From the NCBI GenBank assembly GCA_039619475.1, contig CM077115.1:140380172-140444171 (forward strand): DNA of 64,000 nucleotides. Reading direction: 5' to 3'. Position 1 is the stretch's first letter, and every line of letters begins with the position of its first letter. The notes under the pieces are model-generated. The model was given only the letters and a program-made list of their open reading frames with translations, had not been told where the DNA came from and did no database searches. This document shows positions 45,990-56,776 of this stretch, in pieces. This DNA is from Icerya purchasi (lineage: Eukaryota; Arthropoda; Insecta; Hemiptera; Monophlebidae). Both the position numbers and the translations under genes were made by a program.

Positions 45990-46623
45990 TAGTGGCGGAT
46001 GCAGAGAGACATTTGGGGGAGGGGGAGATTATATAATTACGTAATATCCTATACGGTAGACAGTAAATTTGAGAAATACCTTATTTCATGAAGTTAGAAA
46101 TTTAAAAATGTTTTAAAAATACATAACTGTTAAAGTTTAATTTAAATTTTGTTTTATTTTTAGGTGAAAAATGGAATGAAATTATAAAATTGTGGCTAAA
46201 ATGGTAGTTTAGAATTTGAATAATGAATTCCTAGAAAAAAAAACGATAGTATTTTTTATTAGGCTTTAATCCTTTTTTATTTTTGTTAGTAATCCGATCC
46301 GAATTGTTTGTCTATGTATATATATATTTCTCATTGAACTATTTTTAATTAAAATTGCAAAATAAAAATTAAAAATAAATAAAAAAGGCAGAAGATCGAC
46401 GACAGAGTTGCAATTAAAATAGAATAAAAACGTAACATTAATATTGTTACCAGAAAACGGTATTAAATCTTACTTGTAATTAAATTCATGGACGACACTT
46501 ATACAAACTTTTTGTAGTATAAATTAAGTTTCTCTGTTGTAAAAATTTTTTTCATCGAGCATTTGATTCGTTAGTAAGGGGATGTCCTCTACGCACCCCC
46601 CCCCCCACATGAGTCCGCCCTTG
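45990..46623 (+). mobile_element. hAT-like MITE, copy 2, with perfect 8-bp target duplication
   Basis: The 634-bp element starts TAGTGGCGGATGCAGA and ends TGAGTCCGCCCTTG. The ends are imperfect inverted repeats of the hAT type, with G- and C-runs inside each. A perfect 8-bp duplication GCTTATAA flanks it (45982-45989 and 46624-46631). The interior is the reverse complement of 17086-17650. It has no coding capacity. Confidence 0.9.
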
Positions 46624-46631
46624 GCTTATAA

Positions 46632-47100
46632 TAAAAAGCAGTAATCCAATAAAAAATTAACCTTCATACTTCTGAATATTTTGACTGACATTAAATTACA
46701 AAAATATTTTAAAGAACTTAAGTTAATCTGAATTCTAGATTTCATTCAATAATGTTGTTTTTTTTTTTCGTGCCATTTACTGCTGCATAGGCCAAAGGCA
46801 CGGTGAGGATATAGGCTTAAATATTATTTATGAGGTCAGTGATGGAAAGGAAGTGAAGGAGTCGGTTTAGTGACATGGGATCATCTTGAAGAATGGAGAG
46901 CAGCGTTGTTGGTAAATTACTTATGAGTTGTAAATAATGTTGTCCATTTTCTGTTATTACTTTATTAAAAATATTATTAAAAAAATATATAATTTCTGTA
47001 ATACACGTTTTTTATAATTTTTTTTAATAAACTACTTATGATTCTATGGTGAGCGTTGTAATGTGTCCATTACATGGGTCATATATATTTGTATAAAAAT
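46632..47100. other. Unannotated stretch
   Basis: No feature was recognised. Confidence 0.4.
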
Positions 47101-47139
47101 AATAATAAACAAAAAATAAATAAAATAAAAATAATTTGG

Positions 47140-47830
47140 AATGTGTGGTGCGGGTGCGAGTGTGCGCGTGCCTGGAACTGTTGTCGGTGGGACCAGCCAA
47201 TCAGCATCCTGCAGGAAACAAAAAGGATCTACCTGATTCGGCCAAGTCCAGCGGTCAAGGTCGAGTAGGCGTTCGGTAATTTAAAAAAAGGCGAGATGAA
47301 GATTTTAGCGAAAAAGGAGTGGCAGCCTTATAGAGTCAGTCTCAGTTTTTACCTTCGAGGAGTTAGTCTCAGTTTTACCGTCGGTCAAGTCAGTCAGTGG
47401 CTGTTTACAGTGAGTCAAGTTCCGTTTTACCTGTAGAAGAGGCTCCGGTTTTTAATTTTGTAGAAATACTTCCGTTTTGATTTCTCGTGGAAAAGTCGCC
47501 GTCTTTTTACTACGTACGACATTCGTTAAATTTATTGGTAAATATCGAAGTGGCGCGAGTAGTGATTCTTGCTGTTCGGTAAAGTTTGGATTCGGATTGG
47601 CAACTGGTCCTTAACGAAAGTGTTCGATAAATCTTCCTCGACCGATTCCGATTTCTGCAACTCAACCGACCGCCGAATCGCCACCAATAGATCCCGGATC
47701 ACCGACAACAGTGATACGTATCATTTATATTCACTTTACATATATATTGTTGTGTATTTATAATTGCGCTATTTTCGGATTAAATATTGTTTTTTCGGCG
47801 GTCAACCGGTCCCGAAAGATAGGTGTGAGT
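47140..47830 (+). promoter_or_regulatory. GC-richer promoter-like or LTR-like block
   Basis: A block clearly richer in G+C and CpG than its flanks. It contains a CCAAT box (GACCAGCCAATCAGC, near 47191) and two initiator-like copies of AGTCTCAGTTTT (about 47336 and 47366) with TCAGTCAGT just after. It has no long host-like ORF, and a good splice-donor-like AGGTGTGAGT at 47820-47829. It could be a CpG-containing promoter with a noncoding first exon, or a solo LTR. No TG...CA ends with a 4-6 bp duplication were established, so both readings stay open. Confidence 0.35.
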
Positions 47831-47929
47831 TTTGCTTAATATATTTTTCAGTAATATCAATTAAATAGTTTTCCGTTCATAATCATAAAAAGAAAAAAAA
47901 AACATTCTCGGATAAACTTAAATAAAATC

Positions 47930-48095
47930 TAAACAAATCAAATCCACGAGCTTAAAACCTCGTGGTTGGCATCCCTGAGGACCAAGTTAACGTCTAGAAC
48001 CGTTACAGCGTACAAAGGACATTCGGTGAGAAAATGATTAACTGTCACTGGAGTGTTCCACCATTGTTGCAGAACTGGTATTGGTGGATATAGCA
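47930..48095 (-). pseudogene. LINE C-terminal fragment
   Basis: A minus-strand frame reads VLQQWWNTPVTVNHFLTECP and then LYAVTVLDVNLVL. The pattern TVxHxLTECPLY is the C-terminal zinc-finger motif of I/R1-type ORF2 proteins. It is a very short remnant. Confidence 0.5.
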
Positions 48096-48469
48096 TCATT
48101 TTCGCCGCCTCTTTCGACGCCTCTTTCGCTGCCGTTTGTTAGTATTAATGATAAAATGTTTTACTTACATTATCATAATTATTTTTCAAATGTATAAAAG
48201 ACATGTCGATTTGGGGCTTATTTACCAAGCGATAAAAAACTAAAAAAAAAAACCTTTTTTTTTTTAACTCGATATGAACATTGGTTTCGCACCTCTCACA
48301 TATTCCGCCGATTTTCAGCTAAATTTTAAGCCCAAGAAATCCCGGTTCTAAGAATTTCCAAATTCAAATGCTATTTTGCCCGGACTAATAGTTGAACAGC
48401 TAAGAACAAAAACATAATCGTTTGTGTTTATTAACTTTATCATATTTTTTTTCTGTAAGCATTAAAAGA

Positions 48470-48739
48470 TACTAACCGGCGGCTGTGTACTTTTGGCCCA
48501 ACTGTAACGGTAATTCATTACTTTCTGCAAGCGGACAGTGCACCGGCGTCAAGCTCATGACCCCCAAACACAACTGTATATTACTATTAAACTTTTTTGG
48601 TCAAATCGGCGTTATTGAAATTAATAAAAGTACATACGAGTCAAATTGCGACCTAATTAACGCTTTATACAGCCTTACATTCGATATCACATGGGATGCC
48701 AAAAACTACAGGCAAAAACCGTTTTATTATACTTGTTAG
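48470..48739 (+). other. Unrecognised open frame, possible exon
   Basis: An open plus-strand segment reads AAVYFWPNCNGNSLLSASGQ and ends YYTC-TAG. It is GC-richer than its surroundings, with several Cys residues. A polypyrimidine-like acceptor (tttttttctgtaag) lies just upstream at about 48445-48460. No homologue is recognised, and there is no credible ATG at the start. It may be a terminal exon or a transposon fragment. Confidence 0.2.
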
Positions 48740-48924
48740 AAATATGTTCTTAATTTCCTCTCACCCCGTTATAGTTTGAAGTCAAACTTAGTTCCTAAAT
48801 ATGCACAAGTAATATTCAATTTTATTTAATACAGGCAATAAAGTATATAATAAATGGATCTGAAATATGCCATTATTACTATTATTAATTTGGTTTTTTG
48901 GGGAGGTTCGTCAACGTAGACATT

Positions 48925-49370
48925 GTGGCCCAAGAACAGGAAAAAAGAGGGGAAGAACACTCAGATTTTTACTCCATCAGAGATAGCCGACAAAAAAGAA
49001 ACAAGCGCTTGGATAACACAAGGAGACAGAAGGGAGAGAATAAATGAAGCATTGTGTATGCAGCAGGAATATTGTTTGATAAAAGAGAGGAATAAAAAGA
49101 AGTTTGTTCAGTTGAAAGTGAGGAATAATCGAACATTATGCGATTGGGGTCACAAACAAAATGGATGTCACAGGGGTGTGATGGACAATAAAGAGACGGC
49201 ACGAGAGAAGAAAACGATAAAGCGAAGAAAGAAGTAAACTGTGCCCGAAAAAACGGAAGCGGCAAATCGCAGAAAAATTAGATCGACGTATAGATGAAAA
49301 ATCAAAAAACCGTTGAGGAAGAGAGGGCAGGGAGGGTTGAATAAACAAGAAAAGGAATCCGGGTTAGAGA
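48925..49370 (-). pseudogene. LINE 3' fragment, RNase H-type family, antisense
   Basis: A minus-strand frame reads HPCDIHFVCDPNRIMFDYSS and LSTEQTSFYSSLLSNN, which resembles in order the C-terminal [13 protein letters not shown], then [12 protein letters not shown], of the LINE at 11 kb. The sense strand is pyrimidine-rich as in that family. Only the C-terminal zinc-finger part remains. Confidence 0.6.
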
Positions 49371-52130
49371 ATGAGAAGGTGTAATAGTTAAACCAAAGTT
49401 TGTAATGAGCAGCTGTAGGCAAAATAATAATCGTCCAACAGGTGATGATAAATTTTAAAAACTCCGGAAAAAATAGTAGCAGATATAATTCTTTCCACGA
49501 ACTTTTCACGCATGTTCTCCCCTCATTTCTTGTATATGGAAACCTCGTGCGGTACAAAAAAAAAAAAGAAAAAAAAAAGGTCTCATTATTGACGTTTTGC
49601 ATAGGCAAGCGCGAATTACGCACTTGAGGTTACCCATACCAAAGGTTAAATAGAGGTCCATTAATGAAAAAGCAGACAAAAGAGCATACATTCAATAGCG
49701 CTTTTAAAACTGTGAATATTTCATTATCGACTAGAGTTCAACATTTTTGCATGTCAAACTTGCAAAAAACATTTTTGATCCAGCAAAAAAAAAAGTGTGT
49801 AATTTATATTACGCATTCTTTGAATAACCGATTTATTTCAAAATATGTCAATTTTACAAATAAAAAATTATTTAACCTTTCAATTTCACTTTCGGTTACA
49901 AAACAAATATTACTACGTTTCCGATAACTAACTTTTGATATGGCTATAGGTTCATTTATTTCAGTAATTCAAAATTGACTCTGGCTTTTGAGATTTGATC
50001 GGTAAGCTCAACTTGCAATTTTTAACATATTTATTTTCATTTTGTATCTACCATCATTTAACTCTCCAGCTTCTAAAGGACTATGTTTGTGATTTGTATT
50101 CTACCGTTTGGCGTAGCAGCAAGCAACTAAAATTTTTATTTCTTATATTTAAGCTGGTCACTAGTAAAATGAACCTCATTTACAGGTAGGTGGTTAATTT
50201 AGGATGTTGCTTTGTTCGAGCCTTTATTAGATTATTCTTTACATGATTTTATTACCTTAATTCATAATTGCAACAACTTACCTAGACGTTACTTACGGAT
50301 CGGTTTTTAATATACACCTACAAAAATTTTCATTAAAACTAGTTGCAAAAATAAAAAAAAATAAAAGCAATTAATTCTAGATTAATGGATCCGCCGTTTT
50401 ATTATTTCGCTTCATAATTATTATTTCCACGAATATATCAGTTGAATCAAAAAAAAAACTAAAACTTCTACTGGAGAATGTTATTTATCTTTAAAACATT
50501 TTTTTATCCGCATTTATAATTCTTGTTTGTCAAAAATGAACCGATTATTTTGTTTGCAAGTTTTTATTTTCAGTTGAAATCGGAATAATTTTTACTTTCC
50601 CCATAATTTGTCTCGATGAATTAAAAAGGATAAAATTTGTTTAAAAAAAAATTCCCAAGTAAAAATATGTAAAAATTTTGTTTTTTCATAAAAGAAAAAT
50701 TTCGACTACATACAAACCTTAAGGCGTTGATCATATTGATCTTTCGGATTTTTCATTTTGTATAATATATGGCTTTCAGTTGCGAAAAAGGAAATCAAAT
50801 AAATTCGATTAACCATATAATGCTGTAAATATCTCGACGGTTTTGAATAGTGTCTGAACATTATTAATCCTGCTTAATTTTAACATAAAACGCTACACTC
50901 GTGTACTATAAATGTCACGAATATCTTATATATAGTACGAGCGTGTATGTAACTGTAATATATGATCTCTCTCATTTAATGAATCCCGAAATGTTGTTTC
51001 TATCACATTAGCGCAGTATATATTGTGTGAGGAATTATTTTTGTGAATGACAGTCAAAGGAACGTGTGTAATCCTTTGCTCTAATAAATGAAACAGTTTT
51101 TTGTAAGAAAATTTTCAATATCAAGTTTTAATCTTTTTGCATATTTTTATAATTTGGTTGTATTTATTTGCAATGGGAAACTATTATCGCTGTCTGTTTT
51201 CGAATTTTAATCTTTTTATATTTTTACCCAAAAACGAAATTTTCTGTGAAAAACCCAAACGCAAATGTATTTCTCTTTAAATGCAAAACTTTAATCGGTC
51301 ATAATGAAGGGAGGGGTACGCGCGCGACAGTATACTTTTTATAAACCGCTTCATTAATAAAGAAAAATCGGACGGAATTGTGCGAAATTAAAATTATAGT
51401 TGGGGAAATGTAATTTTTTTCGCCAAGGAATTAACGAAAAATTATTAACCTTCTCAATTCGACTGTATTTTTTGTTTTTTTTTGTGTGTGTTACTTCAGA
51501 ACTTTTTTCTAGGTGAACCGATTTTTATGATTCTTCTTTTATGTGAAGCTTTCAAGCTTCTCATGTAGTCCCATTTAAATTTGATTAAGATCTGACCAGC
51601 AGTTTTTGAGTTATCCTTAATAATGCGGGAGATTGCGGCTTTGAAACGTTGTAGTCTTTTTGGATGATTTTCATTCATGATTGGTTTCAACGTCGGGTTA
51701 GATTTAGCTTCGTTTATTGTTTTTTATAATATCTATTTTTTTTAAACGTGCGTCGATCGAGATAAGATCGAGCCGCTATAAGCGACGTGCATTATCTCTG
51801 GCTTTGGTTTTATCTGCTAAGGTACTTGGTTGAATTAACGAAACAACAAAGCGTTGTAGATAAACGAATGATAAGAAATACAATAGTTGATAATAATAAT
51901 TGAAAAATCTTACCATTACCGTTCTGCTGAATTATAAAAACGCGGAGGCGATTGACTTAAAATACTGTTAATTTGCCAAATTACCATGGAAATGTAGCTT
52001 TTGATGTTTTTACCGTGGAAATGCAGTTCAAAATAAAGAAATCGATCTTTTTAAGTATAAAGTATGGAGAATAATGTGAAAAAAAATTGATTTTTAACAG
52101 GAGGAAAATTCAAGTATAACGCTAAAAATT
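49371..52130. other. Unannotated AT-rich stretch
   Basis: About 2.8 kb with no recognised gene, RNA or repeat family. Short open frames here lack any motif or codon-like composition. Confidence 0.45.
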
Positions 52131-52645
52131 GTAAAATAAAATGTTTTTTTACAAAAAATAAATACCGACTTCAAGGTATATTATAAAAATTTAATAAAAA
52201 TGTACTAGAAAGTAAAAAGTAATTGAATAAAAATGCATTAAAAAGTAAAAAATAATTACTCCCGATAAAAAATATATATCAGAGTGACATAACTTAAGGT
52301 GATATCGTAATTCTTATACAACACTGATACCTAAATTAGAGTCGGCATCAAATTCATATTAAAATAATAATTAAAAACCGCATTAAATGTTCATTAAATT
52401 GTTCCTGGATATTGTAATATGAATTTAATGCCGACTCTAATTAAGGTATGAATGTTGTATAAGAATTACGGTTCACCTTAAATTATATCACTCTGATATA
52501 TATTATTTATCGGGAGTAATTATTTTTTACTTTTTAGTGCATTTTTATTCCATTACATTTTACTTTCTAGTGAATTTTTATTAAATTTTTATAATAAACC
52601 TTGAAGTCGGTATTTATTTTTTGTAAAAAAACATTTTATTTAACC
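52131..52645. mobile_element. Palindromic foldback MITE
   Basis: The left arm (52131-52361) and right arm (52415-52645) are near-perfect reverse complements around a 53-bp loop. Shared blocks include AAAATAAATACCGACTTCAA, CGGGAGTAATTATTTTTTAC (right-arm strand) and GAGTCGGCAT. There is no coding content. A decayed relative lies at 9955-10290. Target duplication was not resolved because the flanks are A/T simple sequence. Confidence 0.85.
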
Positions 52646-53600
52646 CGCGTCACATCAAGAAATGTATTCTGTCATTTAATATATTCTATATTTTTAAATT
52701 ATTATTATTATTTTTATTAATTTAATATTTTTGCATCTCATTAATTATTTTAAACTGTTTTTTTATTTTAATACTATTATTATTTTCATAACATTTAACG
52801 TTTCGATTGCACCAGGGGGCAATAGCATCTTTGACGAAATTATTTCAACGTCATAATAGATTTGTGAATAGATTATGATGCACAACAAGCGCTTGTTAGG
52901 TAGTCTGCAATTACTGAATTAAAAGATAGCTAATTAATAGCTGATAATATTTAACACATCGGTAACAACGAAAAGTAATTAGAGATTCCGCGGTCTTTTT
53001 GAGGCGATTAATAAGAAGAAAGTACGACCTAAAAATAGTCAATATATAAATATATTTCGCATTTTTTTTTTTCATTTAATTCATCGCGAAATGGATACCT
53101 ACTATATGTATAAATACAACGTGATTTTTCTGAAGATTTTAATGTCGAACGTAGAATCCGGAATTGTTATTATAACAACAAGATAGATAAGTAACAAGGT
53201 AGAGAGCTTATGTATCTTCGCTGAAAAAAATCGTGTTTCAAATTCCTGCTTTGATTTCCCTACACACATTACCCCAGCAACCTTCAACTACATGCAAGCA
53301 CTATCGATCTAGTCTTCAGTAAGAATATTAATAATACAATTAAAGCGATGGTACCTCTAATTTTACTTCCAATCATAACACAATCTATTTCAAAGTTATT
53401 TGCAGGCTGTCAGAAAGCCTGCTAATTTATAATTACGAAAATGCGAACTGACCGGAATACCGTAGTAACTATATTGCAAACAACACAAACCTCTTTATAT
53501 ATCCAATAATATTAAAGTAATGTTCCTATTAGACACTATCATGCCACACAATTTATGTGAGATTATAATAAAAGCTGCGAACCTTTATAGACCTAAAATC
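52646..53600. other. Unannotated stretch
   Basis: No feature was recognised. Confidence 0.4.
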
Positions 53601-53639
53601 TAAATAAATTCTGGTAAAGAATTCTTATCAACTACAAGT

Positions 53640-54780
53640 TAACCCCTATTAAAATTAAAAACTACTCTAGGAAAAACCTCCTTCTCCCCTTCGTCATATC
53701 ATTTATAAACTCTTCGCTAAACTAGCTGAAAACAAGCTATACAAACATCACAATATAACATGAAACAAAAAACTACTTAAACTTGGTGCCAAAAACTATT
53801 CGATTTGGAACATAACGAAAATTTTTAAAACAGCTATTCCACCGCTAATGCACGCGAATAAAACGGAATACGCAAATAGAGGCACGAAACTGAGCTCCTA
53901 ACAAATCTAGTCCTAGATATACAAAAGCAAAACAACAACGCCTCCACCGAAGCACAAGCTAACAAAATTCATAAGATTCGGACAGAAATTCTTGTCCACT
54001 TTACTGGATATGAGTAGTTATGCTAAATTTTTGACGCCGGCTAATGCTAATAAAGTTATTAAAAAATTAAAGAAGATATGATAACATCTCCATTGTCACG
54101 ATCAAAAATTTACCTGATAGAGGAAAAATTAATTAAACCATTTTAATAAGCTCTTTTCTCCTATCAGGCTAATTGCCTGCCTGTTGCAAAGAGTCGATTA
54201 TTATTCTCATACCAAAACAGGACAACGATAATGGCTCTTAATTACAGACCGATTTCATCAATCGGGATTGCTTAATTGATTCTATCTAGAATGATGAAAC
54301 GGTGTGATAAAAATCATTCGCTAATTCGGTTTTTTTTACGTAAACTGTCTATCGTTATGCAATTAAATAGGCTAACCGAGTTTATAGTAGACAACTTTAA
54401 CTTGAACGAAAACGGTGGACTGCTTTTGCTTAACACTGAAAAAGCCTTCGACATCACATGTCATCGGGGCCTAATTTCCAAATTAATTAAATATCGATTC
54501 CTAAAATTTCGTCCAATGATCATAAATAATTATCTGCTAGGAAGGAGGTCCTCGATAAAAATTAGTAACACTACCTCTTCATCAAAAATTTGGATGGCTG
54601 AGGTTCCCCCTAAAAGAATGTATACTTGACCCTTTCTTATTTATAATTGAACGATTTCCCTACACTTCAACAGACTGAATTAACATTTTAGTCTAACTGT
54701 TCACTGACTTCTCCGGATATATCAATGACGATTTAATAAAATATATTTTAACATTCCTCTTATGTAATACCTTATGTGTA
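53640..54780 (+). pseudogene. Jockey-type LINE RT relic
   Basis: Plus-strand fragments resemble the inter-domain region (near 53780-53890: LGAKNYSIWNITKIFKTAIP). Then comes RT sequence open at 54276-54629: MQLNRLTEFIVDNFNLNENG, LLLLNTEKAFDITCHRGLIS, and YLLGRRSSIKISNTTSSS. The AF-D box is recognisable, with GVPQG decayed to EVPPK. No catalytic YADD or intact C-terminus follows. Confidence 0.75.
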
Positions 54781-55462
54781 ATTTTTTTATTAATCCCGAA
54801 GCTAGGTTTTTTCGTTGGTTTTTTTTTTCGTAATCTTGTAACTTAAAGTAATTTACTACCTTAACGTAAACCAAGCGTAGATGTGTAGAGTCTGTTGCGC
54901 GTTGGAAAGGACATCGATACGCATATAATGTGTAACGTTGCGCAAACTTACATTATTTATTAATTGTGATTTAATAAACTTGTTATTCATTCAGAAGTAG
55001 TTGTATACCACGAAAAATTTGAAATATATTTTCAATAATGGTTTCGTACGTACATATCGTTAATTGATGGGGATGCCTCTAGAAAAGAAGCGTCTGTTCT
55101 TTTAAACATTTTCATAAATTAGACCGAATGGAATTGTAAGTGCGAAATTCTACAAGCACGCATCTGGCCGGAAATATTATGGATGCATTCGCATATGAAC
55201 ACAGCCCCCATAACGGTAGCACAAGAAAGAATTAAAAGAACTAAAAATCAGAGTACAATGTAATCTGTTAGCAATGAGAGTATATGGGTAAACGATAATA
55301 ACCTAATAAGAATTTTTAATATCACAAACGAAAAACTCCTTATTACAAAGCGCATGAATGAATGTGTACAGATAATATGGAAAACGGAAGTTTAAAAAAT
55401 TATGCTATAAAGTTGCAGAAAAAATAAACTAATCCATGCTGCTCCATCGTTATTTATAGTGC
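54781..55462 (+). other. Unannotated stretch, possibly LINE-derived
   Basis: A plus-strand frame near 55260-55380 (NDNNLIRIFNITNEKLLITK) could be a LINE C-terminal remnant leading into repeat B, but similarity is too weak to assign. Confidence 0.3.
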
Positions 55463-55640
55463 TGCTGGTATTCTTTCATTTCCTTCTATTTCGGTTTATT
55501 CCTGCCCTTGAGGTATTTTTATTCTCTGTCCTTAAACACATAAGAATATAAATTTATTTCTCCTCCTTCCCATTTCTTAGGCTAATGTTCTTGCTGACAA
55601 ACCCAATTAGGGGGAAAAAAAAGAAAAAATTATGTAAACA
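55463..55640 (+). repeat. Interspersed repeat B, copy 2
   Basis: Matches 16330-16520 in the same orientation over about 170 bp, ending TTGCTGACAAACCCAATTAG. It is interpreted as a LINE 3' UTR, here lying about 700 bp downstream of a Jockey-type RT relic. Confidence 0.65.
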
Positions 55641-56059
55641 AAGAGACCTTAAAGTAGCCTATCGGTAAAATCGACTTTAAGTTCTGTATCACAGACATGC
55701 GATATATCTAGAAAACCACGCCCAAAAAAAATAAAATAAGTTGAAGATAAAAACATCCGAAATATTCACAAAGCCTTAGTAACGAAAATTCGTAAATACA
55801 CTCTTGAAGATACTATAACAGAAAGAAATCCTATAATAAAACATGCGATAAAAACGCTACCAAAACTGAGATATGAGCAACAAGCACAAATAAATATTAA
55901 TATAGATGCTAAATAAAATTCTCGATGGAATAAAATGTGGAAAAACCCACAAAAAGCGGATAAGAAAATGAATAAGTGGGCCGCAGAAAAAAATAATGTT
56001 AATATAATAAATTACACAAAAGTTATTTTTCCTATATTGTAGCGATCGTTATACATCAT

Positions 56060-56450
56060 TTTAAAAAAAATAGTAACCCTCCTGCTACCATTGAAAGGGC
56101 GGTAGTCTTTTTTTTAGTTTCCAGTATTACCGCTTTAAGCGTGTATTTTCTAAAATTTTGGTCCCTAAATGTCAACATTTTTCGAATTTTATTATTTTCA
56201 TGTATTCTAGAGACCTTTGTATGCAAGCTAAAAAAAAAAAAACAAATCAGTACCAAACCGAATGAGGAATTTTTTGAAAAATTTTTTCTTAAACTTGATT
56301 TTCACATTTTTCAAAATTTGGGCCCTTTAACTTTAAAATTTTGAGGGTTTTATAATTTTCTTATAATGTCACGACTAAAATACGTCGATTAAAAAAAAAA
56401 AAATAGTAACTCTCTAGTTACCATAGAACGGTCTGTACGATTTTTTTTCT
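56060..56450. repeat. Imperfect repeated unit downstream of the protease gene
   Basis: Two related stretches (about 56063-56110 and 56390-56440) both read A-run, TAGTAACYCTC, GYTACCAT, then GGKCKGTA. Between them TAAAATTTTGGTCCCTAAAT and CAAAATTTGGGCCCTTTAAC also resemble each other. It may be a diverged tandem or terminal-repeat structure. Confidence 0.45.
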
Positions 56451-56776
56451 TGTAGTTTTATAAGTTAGAGATATATAAACGTTTGCGTATGTACTAATGC
56501 GAACGACAATTTTAAAATCTTTGCGTATAAGTAAATTGTAATTGTATCTAGTAATGAAGAGTAATTCAGTTTTAACGTGCACAGAGAATTGTAATATGGT
56601 CAACCAGCGTGAGCTTGCCTGAGCATAAATTTTATCTAAAAATTTGTAAATATACGATTTAAAACTAAAAACTACATGAGTAGTGATGTATATTCTTATA
56701 TTAATTTACCTAGTGCGTTGTCAGGTAATGAATTTCTGGTTATAGAAAGTCGAAAAAAACCAGAAAGAAACAAACT

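Noticed and set aside
47140..47830. Confident call of an LTR retrotransposon
   Set aside because: No paired LTR, primer-binding site or gag-pol sequence follows. Only a promoter-like or solo-LTR-like block is supported.
49371..52130. Searched for exons of a further gene between the LINE fragment and the 52-kb foldback
   Set aside because: Only short frames without motifs, and no convincing acceptor/donor pairs around conserved peptide.
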